From Paraglaciecola arctica (GTDB taxonomy: Bacteria; Pseudomonadota; Gammaproteobacteria; Enterobacterales; Alteromonadaceae): a stretch of DNA of 14,166 bases. Made by a program: the position numbers and the translations under genes. The notes below the pieces were generated by a model, which saw nothing but the letters and a program-made list of their open reading frames with translations, searched no databases and had not been told where the DNA came from. The stretch is from the NCBI GenBank assembly GCA_003232445.1, contig QIJM01000640.1, forward strand, positions 1 through 14,166, read 5' to 3'. Of the stretch, positions 5,350 through 14,000 are shown in pieces (position 1 is the stretch's first letter; each line of letters opens with the position of its first letter).

Positions 5350-6172
5350 TCTCAACTCCCAACCTCCTACTATCCATTGATTTATCCGTCACCACTGGCT
5401 TACCCGTCTGTTTTTCAATCTCTACTCGTGCTTTTTTTGCCACTGTTCCGCCTTTACGAGCAACAGTTCTGTTTTCCTCCAACCCATCGGGCTGTTGCTG
5501 CTTAGATATTTCAGTAGTTGAGGCTTCTGCCAACATACTTAGAACCAATTCAAGATTGCTCATATTATCGCGCAGGTTTTGTTTTTTTAAGCCTTTGAGT
5601 TTTTTGTAGTCTTTATCTGATTTGTCTGCCCATGCTTGGGTAATTTCATTGGTTAAAATGGCATATTCCAGACCTTCTTTTACACCGCGTTCTTGCCATT
5701 CGTCAGCCAGTTCTTTTCTGACTTCTATGGATTTCAGGCGTTGATTGATCCATTCTTTTGAATAACCTTTTTTCAGGTAAGTTGCCATTGCCCGATCAAA
5801 CGCTAATTCTGGATCTTCGGTTTCCTCAACTCTTTCTGCTCCAACTTGTGCCAGCCATTTTTTAAAAGGTTCGGCTTTAGGCGATGGAATTGACTGGATT
5901 ATTCGAAAAATACCCTTTGTATCAGATGCTTGTATCTGCCTTATTTTACCATCAGAAGTAGGCATTTTAACTGGGGTACAAATTGTACCCCAGTTGTTGC
6001 CAAGCTCTGAATCTCTGGATTTCATTTTTTTTATATACTGTTTTACATCTTTGCTTTCAGATAGCACTCGAACAATATCTTGAACTGAGAAATACCAAAG
6101 TTCTTTTTCTTCATCCCAATGAGTTCTAATGGTCTGGTCTTGAAACAGTTGAGTTTTGTTTCTTTTACTCAT
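5342..6172 (-). CDS. Bro-N antirepressor-like protein
   Basis: A 276-residue protein. The N-terminal Bro-N-type domain (about 5-110) reads WYFSVQDIVRVLSESKDV, WGTICTPVKMPTSDGK and GIFRIIQSIPSPKAEPFKKW. A helical middle follows (ELADEWQERGVKEGLEYAIL, then NLRDNMSNLELVLSMLAEAS), and the tail is basic (RKGGTVAKKARVEIEKQTGK). It is an intact paralogue of the damaged gene at 613-1441. ATG at 6172 overlaps the hsdM remnant stop as ATGA, with GGAAAG just upstream. Bro-N proteins are viral or phage antirepressors, and DinD-like relatives are linked to DNA damage. The exact function of this subfamily, often found inside hsd operons, is unknown. The frame is complete. Confidence 0.9.
   Translation of the reverse strand: MSKRNKTQLFQDQTIRTHWDEEKELWYFSVQDIVRVLSESKDVKQYIKKMKSRDSELGNNWGTICTPVKMPTSDGKIRQIQASDTKGIFRIIQSIPSPKAEPFKKWLAQVGAERVEETEDPELAFDRAMATYLKKGYSKEWINQRLKSIEVRKELADEWQERGVKEGLEYAILTNEITQAWADKSDKDYKKLKGLKKQNLRDNMSNLELVLSMLAEASTTEISKQQQPDGLEENRTVARKGGTVAKKARVEIEKQTGKPVVTDKSMDSRRLGVENG
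5969..5995. repeat. 27-base perfect palindrome inside the first Bro-N gene
   Basis: AACTGGGGTACAA (5969-5981), centre base A5982, then TTGTACCCCAGTT (5983-5995). It encodes WGTICTPV, centred on about residue 64. The central ACAAATTGT-like core is shared with the palindrome in the second Bro-N gene. Confidence 0.95.
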
Positions 6173-6429
6173 CTTTCCGCCCCATTTTTTGAGGTGATTT
6201 TTCGTTTTATCTTAGGGGCAGCCCATGTATTCCATTGAAATTGTTCATCAATGATTTTTTTGTAGCTTTTACCTGAAAGCTCGGCGGCAGTCTGCTTGTC
6301 TTTTTCCAGATCATCCAGATATTTTAAAAACAATACCCATGAGGTTTGTTCAACATAATCTAGCTCGCTTCCGCAGCCTGCATCTTTATGCAGTATGTCG
6401 TCTATGTTTTTAAAGGTTTGTTCAAACAT
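6169..6429 (-). pseudogene. hsdM: Type I modification methyltransferase HsdM, N-terminal fragment
   Basis: ATG at 6429 with AAGGA five bases upstream. The 86-residue product begins MFEQTFKNIDDILHKDAG, then ELDYVEQTSWVLFLKYLDDL and FQWNTWAAPK, the near-invariant N-terminal helical domain of HsdM. Normal HsdM is about 450-550 residues. Here the family match ends at WAAPK and is followed by IKRKITSKNGAER and a stop. The SAM-binding and NPPF catalytic motifs are absent, and no other part of the gene exists in the window. A large deletion joined the 5' end to sequence just before the Bro-N gene while keeping an ATGA overlap. The fragment cannot methylate DNA. It may persist as a leader that carries translation into the coupled operon. 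Confidence 0.9.
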
Positions 6430-6489
6430 TGGTGTCCTTCATGAGTTTTGTTTGTTTCTCCGGGCTTGGAATAGAGGGGTTGATACTGA

Positions 6490-6495
6490 ATTATA
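6490..6495 (-). promoter_or_regulatory. Probable -10 box for the hsd operon
   Basis: A perfect TATAAT on the minus strand 61 bases upstream of the hsdM ATG. The sequence 16-17 bases further upstream (TGGCGG / ATGGCG) is a poor -35 match, so either activation or a weak promoter is possible. It lies between the terminator-like hairpin and the operon, which supports the call. Confidence 0.5.
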
Positions 6496-6527
6496 CAGCG
6501 AAAAAATTATCCCGCCATAACCGTTTG

Positions 6528-6549
6528 AAAGCCCCTGCTTGGGGCGTTT
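6528..6549 (-). terminator. Terminator-like hairpin after the DUF2007-like gene
   Basis: GCCCC (6531-6535), loop TGCTT, GGGGC (6541-6545), with A-rich and T-rich flanks. On the minus strand the stem is followed by only three T, so it is a modest intrinsic terminator. It separates the 6649-7428 gene from the hsd promoter. Confidence 0.5.
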
Positions 6550-6648
6550 AATACAGTTTCGGACTTGTTTCAACCCGCTAATGAATGGGGCTATTCTAGA
6601 TTCATACGCAGGTGTGTATTACCAACACTGATTCTCGCCTTATCGAGA

Positions 6649-7428
6649 TTACAGTTCCTCCTGAGCTTGTTCATAATAATCATAAGTGTATTTTTTGTCG
6701 TAAACCCCATCGCCATTGGAATCAAACTCGGAAGATATTAATTTATTCATTTTATAATGCTGTCTAACCTTCGGACTTAATGGTGTTGGCCCAAGTATTT
6801 CTATTACCGTCAGCACACCATCTGTGTAATACCCTTTAGAGTCAATTTTTCCATCTTGATCAAGATCAACCTCGGCTAGAACCGCGTTTCCTTGCCTATA
6901 AGTAATCGTAGTTTCAAAGGTACCATCAAAATCATCATCTGCCTCTTCTCTGTATATCATTCCTTTGCGACTAAACCTATAAATCACGTCCACCACGCCA
7001 TCCAGATTACGATCTATATAGGTACGATAGTGCCGATTGTCCCTATACTCAAACCTTGTATCGAGGATTCCATCGTCATCGTAATCTATGCCGTTATATG
7101 TGGTTGGTGAATTGTACGCCCAGTATGTTGTACCAAATCCAATTAATAGGCCCAGCACCAAACCAGTGCCAATTCTGCTTGGTTTGTTTTTATAGCTATG
7201 CTCCCTTTGCTCATCCATTGGAATCGCATTCCATACTTGAATGATTTCTTGAGCCTTTACAAAATCAACATCTGCTACTGATACCTCTACCATGCTTTCC
7301 ATTGGTAGCTCACCAATGGCTCCTTGAAGGTACTCACCAGTGATGATCGTCTCAATATCAGACTGCTGTAACAGGTTGGCAATCATATGCGCCTCAACAC
7401 CGGTTGATGCTCTAAATATACATTTCAT
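6649..7428 (-). CDS. DUF2007-like membrane protein with five EF-hand-like Asp loops
   Basis: A 259-residue protein. ATG at 7428 is preferred over an in-frame TTG at 7440, because GGGGA lies about five bases before the ATG. Residues 1-72 resemble the small DUF2007 'putative signal transducing protein' domain (MKCIFRASTGVEAHMIANLL, then GAIGELPMESMVEVSVADVD). One transmembrane helix spans about 86-106 (IGTGLVLGLLIGFGTTYWAY). The remainder holds five Asp-rich loops of dockerin/EF-hand style: DYDDDGILD (115), DRNLDGVVD (139), DDDFDGTFE (164), DLDQDGKID (188) and DSNGDGVYD (236), each followed by aromatic beta-strand sequence. The likely topology is N-terminus in the cytoplasm and Ca-binding repeats outside; this is inferred. 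Function unknown. The frame is intact, with a terminator-like hairpin downstream. Confidence 0.85.
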   Translation of the reverse strand: MKCIFRASTGVEAHMIANLLQQSDIETIITGEYLQGAIGELPMESMVEVSVADVDFVKAQEIIQVWNAIPMDEQREHSYKNKPSRIGTGLVLGLLIGFGTTYWAYNSPTTYNGIDYDDDGILDTRFEYRDNRHYRTYIDRNLDGVVDVIYRFSRKGMIYREEADDDFDGTFETTITYRQGNAVLAEVDLDQDGKIDSKGYYTDGVLTVIEILGPTPLSPKVRQHYKMNKLISSEFDSNGDGVYDKKYTYDYYEQAQEEL

Positions 7429-7483
7429 TATATTCCCCAAATAACCATGACCTGATTGTTAAGCTATGGATGTGTAGATTACT

Positions 7484-7642
7484 TTACAAGCCCGCCGCCG
7501 CATTATTTACAGCATTAATCAGCGCCCTGCCCTTGCTCAGGGTTTCTTGCCATTCAGATTCTGGGTCGGAGTCGGCCACCAGACCGGCTCCGGCCTGTAC
7601 ATGCGAAATACCACCTTTGATTACCGCCATACGAATAGCCAT
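7484..7642 (-). pseudogene. trpE: Anthranilate synthase component I (TrpE-like) C-terminal remnant
   Basis: About 52 codons and a stop (7484-7486) read MAIRMAVIKGGISHVQAGAG, then LVADSDPESEWQETLSKGRA and LINAVNNAAAGL. This is the C-terminal end of the chorismate-binding domain (family pattern AIRTAVIK...VQAGAGIVADSDPE.E..ET..KARA). The enzyme makes anthranilate for tryptophan synthesis and is normally ~500 residues. Nothing upstream in this frame resembles the rest; residues before MAIR do not match. It is therefore a truncated relic, marking a recombination or deletion boundary. An aminodeoxychorismate synthase (PabB) origin is a less likely alternative. Confidence 0.8.
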
Positions 7643-7751
7643 TTCTTTTATGACCCTAGCTCTAGCTGTTTTTAGTGTGTTATCACGCAATAAGGAAAAC
7701 CGTTGCTTGCGTTACTACATCATATTGGCTGGGTTACAAAGCCAGTCATAT

Positions 7752-8001
7752 TTACTGCCTGTTAAATCTACATAGCCCGTCAATGCCATAGCCCGGGGCG
7801 AATCCTGTCACAATTTGGACCGTATTGCTGGTTACCATACTGTTGATCAACCGGATACCGTTACTTTCCCTGCTGATAAAGCTAATACCACGGTGAATAC
7901 CTACCAAGAACTCTTTATTCCCAATATCTGGGTATACAAGCCATTGTCTCTCATAGGGAGGGCAGGTTAAAAACTACCCGCTCGATCAGAGGAAGATCCA
8001 T
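7752..8001 (-). pseudogene. Unrecognised broken reading frame
   Basis: A minus-strand frame open from 7973 to the stop at 7752 (73 codons) without an early ATG. It includes YERQWLVYPDIGNKEFLVGI, HRGISFISRESNGIRLINSM and VQIVTGFAPGYGIDGLCRF, with protein-like composition. An ATG at 8001 in another frame reads MDLPLIERVVFNLPSL and stops exactly where this frame continues with YERQW, so one missing base near 7955 would join them into about 83 residues. The VGIH..I and GIRLINS patterns faintly recall the C-terminal part of trypsin/V8-like serine peptidases, but I would not assign a family. The opposite strand is also open (7776-7970), which lowers confidence. Confidence 0.35.
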
Positions 8002-8020
8002 AATTATTAATCTTGTATCG

Positions 8021-11000
8021 TTAATTTGGACATGCTATTACTCCAGTAATAACACCGGATATTAGTCCCGTTGTATCTCCAGTTTCGGCGGTGTTTAGTG
8101 CATCAAGATCCGTTACCAACTGTGCTGGAGTGCGCACACCTAATGGAGAGTTTTCTACATCCAAAAATGAACCAATTACCACTGGAGCGGCAATAACATC
8201 TAATTCTACAGTTGAAAAGGCTCCGGCAAATGGGTTGTTTGGTGTTGAAATATCATTTCCTGTAAAGTCTATGCATACCCTGTTATTTGTATTGACTGGA
8301 TCACCAACTTCCGTAGGTAATATCTGAGCCCCAACCGACGCTCCATTTGAATCATCACCTTCAGCCCTAATGATATTATTTACTAAACGAACTGTAATAC
8401 CACCACCGTTGAGTCCGCCGTCTACCCCGATGCCTACTGTTTCAGCCGTGTTGGTACCAACGGCAGGGGTAAGAGTGATTGTATTACCATTAACCTCAAC
8501 TACATTTTGGGAAGTTGATCCTACGCCCTCATTATTTACTAAAACACCGTGAACAGTTTGTGTAAGTATTCCTGAGAATGAAGACTCTATAGTATTATCA
8601 TTCACTATCGCTCTTATAGTTCCCATACCACCTGTTGCAATTCCGACACCATTTAATCCACTCACAGGTGCAACACCCATAATTTTCACAGCATCAAGTG
8701 TAATTAAGTTATTTAGGGCTGATCCATCTAGAGTTGCCACACCAGATGTGCCGCTAGCAAAAAAGCGGATAGCATTGACCATGTCGCCAAGAGCTCCTGG
8801 AGATATAGTGTTGCTGAGTACCCCAGCTCCGCCAACAGCTCCTGTCAAAGTACCTGCCTGCGATTCATATGCAACTCCATCAATAGTATTGGTTATGACA
8901 CTGCCTGTTACATTTGCTGTTAAATTAGCAGCCACATTGCTGGTTATAAAGTTGATTCCAGAATCACCAGCATTGACTATTGAGCTATCTTGAATAGTTA
9001 CCAATGCAGTAGAAGTGTTATTGACAATTCTAATTGCCGTATCTTGTGAATCATTGATATTTAAATTATTAAAAACACTAGATGAAGCTCCACTACCCAG
9101 TAAATTAGTAATAAAAATACCATGCTCATTGGTTTCGGTATCTGCACCAGTACCATTAATTGTGGTGTTGGAGATATCTAGGTTTATAACTGAAGTTCCT
9201 AATATGCCATGTTCCAAATGACCAGATAAATTCAGATTGATCAAATTAGCATTCGTCACTGAGTTAAGCTCAATTGCAGCATTACTATTAGCACCACCTG
9301 TGTCGGCTGTAGTAGCATTGATTAAATTCATATTATTTAAATTAATGTTATTGGTGTTTGCGATCAAAATACCATTTTGTGCGGTATTTTGTATGGTGCC
9401 ACCACTGCCATTTGTTGTTCCTGTACCAGTGACTGTAAATGCCCCTGATCCAGCAGCCGAATTTAAATTAATCCCAACGTTACTTCCATTAACTGAAACA
9501 CTCCTGAAGGCCACACCTAGCCCACCTATGCTGGTGGCATCTATGTTTACCCCTATGCCAGTGCTGGTATTGATGGTGCTATTGATATTGCTGGCACTGA
9601 TAGTGCCTCCTGCTGTTACATTAAAGGCTGTGTTTGTGGTGGTATCCAAGTCCAGAATGCCTGAAAAGTTGATGCTGGCGCCAGTGTTATTGTTAACAAA
9701 AATACCGGATCCTGAATCAGTAATATTTCCTGAAAAAGTGCTTATACCGCCCGTGTTGTTAAGAACCTGAACAGAGCGGCCAGCAGTGTTACTGATGCTT
9801 CCAGCATAAGTTGCCGAGCCACTACTACTGGAAATACTGACCGTTGTACCAGCCGAGTTTTGTACACTGCCACCTTGTATATTAATAGTGGCGCCATCGT
9901 TGTTGGAAAGCGAAATGGTGGGTGAGTTGGAACCATTATTATCAATCATCACACTGCTGACAATGATAGTGCTAGCTGCTGTAACGACGTTAGTAATGCT
10001 GAATGCTGTAGCGTTTGATGTGTTTTGGTTGTTGATTGTTACTGCGCCAAACTGCCCCGTTTGTTGGCCTCCAGAAAGCCCAGAGATAGACACACCCACA
10101 TTACTCCTATTGTTGATGGTTACATCAGCAAAGGTATAAGTAGCTGGAGTGTTTAGAATATTAACCGCTACACTAGCCGGGTTAGTAACCGTGGTTAGCC
10201 CCGATACCGTGAAACTGCCGCTGAGGTTGTTCAGCAATATGCCTTCTGATGCACTGTTGCTGGAACTGATTGAATCAAAAGTTGCAGTTGCCATGCCCGT
10301 ATCAAGGCTTAGGCCCCGACCTGTGCCGTTGAGCAGCACTTCGGAGAGTGTTAGTGTTGCAAAATTGCTACCTAAAATCATGGTATTTGAGTTACCAAAA
10401 TCCAACCCTCTGACGGTATTGCCAGAACCCAGGGTAATACCGTTGCTGGCATTGCCAGAAACCACTGGTCTGATTCCTGTAAATGCAGGTAGAGTTGCGC
10501 TATTTGGTGGCAGGCTTAGTCCGGTCACAGTTAAGATATCAGTAGTAGCTCCCGAGCCGACCAGTTGTTGCCCAGCAAGCAGGGTAACCCCGCCAGCATA
10601 AGCACCTTGACTGCTAATAAATATAACTTCATTGGGACTATCTGCCGCATTGGCATTGAAACTGCTCCCGCCACCACCAAAATCATTGAATGGCGCACTC
10701 AGGCGCCCATCGCCACCAGCAGCTGCGGTATTATCCACAAACCAGATCAAGCCTGTTATGGTCACGGTTGCCGTTACCGCTGTGCTACAGGCAACGCCTG
10801 GTGCGCCTGAATCACAGACAAAATAGTCAAAAGTATCTGCCCCAGTGAATCCCGCTGGAGGGTTATAACTAAAGCTTCCAGTAGTCGCATTGATGCTCAC
10901 ATCACCACCATTTGCGCTCATGAAACTGGTGATTCCTGGTGTGGCAGCACCACTGATTGAAAAAGGTAGTGCGCCCGCTCCATCCACATCATTAATGATG

Positions 11001-14000
11001 ACCGTACTTAGCAACCCTTGTGCTTGAGCTATGCTAATAGATACATTGCCCAGCGCCGCTTGAGCCATAGGTGTTCCGTTTACTGTTGGCGGGTCATTGA
11101 CCGGGTTAATAGTAAGGGTTAGCACCACAGCCGGACTGCTGGTATCTACGCCACCATTAGCTGTGCCACCATCATCCATTAGAACCACACTGTAGCTGGC
11201 ACTGCCATGGGCATCAGCGGCGGCGGTGTATTCAACATTACCCGTGATGTTGTTTACAGTTGGCCCACTTGTGAAGCTCAGAGTTGTATCAATACTGTTT
11301 TGAGTCAGGTTGAAGCTCAGGATTTGCCCCGATTCACTGGCAGGGCCTGCTGAAAGAGCGGATGCCCAGGCTAGTGACTGTGGCCCTGCATCTTCATCGG
11401 TAGCTGCTGGATTGGCTCCAGCAATGAATGAAGGAGCATCATTCACGTCAACCACATTAATATCGAACATTTGCCCAGGGGAGGTGTCATCACCACCATT
11501 GGCTGTACCAGCATCATCCATTGCGGCAACAGTGATGGTTGCCGAACCACTGGCATTGACAGCGGGTGTATAGCTTAAATTACCTGAGGCATCTATTGAT
11601 GGGCCAGCACTGAATAGACCTGGATTGGTATTTCCAGTGATATTTAATGATACGGTTTGGCCAGACTCATCGGCTGGGCCTGCTGATATGCCACTTATAA
11701 AGCCGTTGACCATTTGTGCGCCTGCGCCTTCCGCTACTGTTTGGTCTGCGCCCACGATAAATGCTGGCTCATCATTAACTGTTGTGACATTGATGGTAAA
11801 GGTTTGGACTGGTGAGGTGTCATCGCCACCATTAGCGGTACCCCCATCGTCCATTAATTCGATGCTGATGTCAGCTGAACCATTGGCATTGGTAGTTGGC
11901 GTGTAAGTCAGGGTACCATTTGCTGCAACAGCAGGGCCAGTGGTGAACAAAGCCATATTGCTGTTATTGGTGATATTAAAAGTTAAAGTCTGACCTGGCT
12001 CATTGGCAGATCCTGCTGAAATGCCTGTTGCCCAACCTGCCAAAAATTGTGGCCCTGCATCTTCCAATATGGTTTGATCAGCCCCAGCTGTAAATACAGG
12101 CTCATCATTTACTTCAGTGATGATTATGTCAAACATTTGTGTGACTGAAGTATCCACTCCGCCATTGGCGGTGCCTCCATCATCCATAATTTCAATGGTG
12201 ATCGTTGCCATACCAACGGCACCAGCCGCTGGCGTATAACTAAGTGTGCCTGAACTATCGAGGCCTGGTTGAACGGCAAACAAAGCCATGTTGCTGTTAT
12301 TGGTGATGTTAAACAAAACAGTTTGACCAGATTCATTCAAGGGACCTGCGGTAATATCAGAGATAAAACCCACGGATGTTTGTGCGCCAGAATCCTCCAA
12401 TGTGGTTTCGTTACCACTGAGTGTAAAGGAAGGGGCATCATTCACTGGAGTCACACTAATGGTGAACAATTGCGTTGGTGATGCGTCATCGCCACCATTG
12501 ACCGTTCCACCATCATCCATCAGGTGTAAAGTTATTTCTGCTGATCCATTGCCATCATCTGCTAGGGTATAAGTTAGGTCACCAGTAACACCATCAACCG
12601 CAGGGCCTACTGAAAATAAAGTTGGGTTGGTATTGCTGTCAATGATAAAGCTCAAAACCTGACCTGCCTCATCAGGAGGTCCTGCAGATATACCTGATGC
12701 CCAGCCTGGAACTGAAACAGTCGCAGCATCTTCCAGAACTGTTTGATCAGTCCCTGCTGTAAATCCCGGTTCATCATTAACACCTAGCAAGGTAATGGAG
12801 AAATTAACCGTAGTTGAAGTATCATTCCCCCCGTTTAAGATTCCTCCATCGTCTTCTAGCTCAACAGTGATGTTGGCCACACCGGTTGTGTTGCTAAGAC
12901 CTTCAAAACTGAGTGCGCCAGATGGGTCAATGCTCGGTAATGTAGCAAAAATTCCAGCATTATCATTGGCCGTAATATTGAAACTTAGGGTTTGGCCTGA
13001 CTCATTGGCGGGGCCTGCAGAAACAGCTGTTGCCCAAATTTGATTGTAAGGTCCAGCGCCCTCGTTCTGATCAACATCACCACCAGTTGCAAAAGATGGT
13101 GGATCATTGACTGCATCTACTGTTACCTCAAAACTAGCGGGTGCCGAATCGGCTTGGCCGTCATTGGCCACAAAAGCAAAACTGTCTGAGCCATTAAAAT
13201 CTCCGTTAGGAGTGTAATCTACAGAGGATGAAACCGCATCAATCACACTGATGGCGCTTAATGTACCACTTGTCGGTGGGTTGGATATACTAAAGGTGAT
13301 GGCATCTCCATCCGCATCGGAACCGGTTAGAGTCAGGGTCACCATGGTATCTTCCAGGGTGGTTTCAAGACCATCATCTGCAACCGGTAGCTGATTTTCC
13401 AATTCTACAATATCCATGCGCAGGTAAATCGTCTCATGTACATTCAGGGCATATACGCTGGTGATATCAGCAAAGCTCCCAGGCTGTGAAGTATCACCGC
13501 TTGGGTCTATTGCAGCAGGGGTAAATCCTGACCAGTCACCAGTTTGTCCATCAATGATGATGGTCATTGCCCACACAGCAGGACTAACTGCCAATAACAC
13601 AATTATCACTGATGCCGCCTTGGGTAGTTTGAACCTGCTAATCAGAAGAAATGCCAGAACCAAAAACAGGATGCTCAACAAACCCAGTGTTGGTATTGGG
13701 ATAGGATTAAAAAAACCAAGTAAAATGGGGTCGCCAGATGCTTGTACCAATACCACATCTTCAGCACTGTTTGAACCTGTGGCATAGTAAACCCGAACAG
13801 TAGCAGAGCCAAAAATGTTCAGTTCTGCCTGAGATACCACAGCCTCAAATACATCTGCTCCCAAATCACCGGTATTAAAGCCTAAGGCAGCAGGAGTTAT
13901 TGCCACGCCAGCATCGAAAGTCAACCCCACGCATTGATGCAGTGTGGTTGATGTTATGGTTGGTGGCTGGTTAATGGTTTGGATGGTGACTTTAGATTCA

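Noticed and set aside
6633..6648. TCTCG/CGAGA hairpin just after the DUF2007-like gene as its terminator
   Set aside because: It has only a five-base stem and no T-run on the minus strand; the GCCCC/GGGGC hairpin at 6528-6549 is the better candidate.
7470..7775. Plus-strand open frame of 101 codons
   Set aside because: It is antisense to the clear TrpE C-terminal fragment and has no family resemblance.
7776..7970. Plus-strand open frame containing NTYQELFIPNIWVYKP
   Set aside because: It has no ATG near its beginning and lies exactly opposite the more protein-like minus-strand frame. Neither is recognised, and only the minus-strand one fits the direction of all neighbouring genes.
7974..8020. 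Terminator for the giant gene
   Set aside because: A run of five T is present on the minus strand, but no GC-rich stem precedes it; the nearby GCGGGT/ACCTGC pairing has the T-run in its loop.
9237..9770. Long plus-strand open frame of 177 codons opposite the giant gene
   Set aside because: It is one of many antisense frames over a low-complexity Gly/Asn/Thr/Val-rich gene. The product is monotonous Val/Leu/Pro-rich sequence with no recognisable domain.
11102..13108. Regular repeats that might suggest a CRISPR-like or satellite array
   Set aside because: The ~335-base period, continuous open frame and VNDEP/DDGGT motifs show protein-domain repeats.
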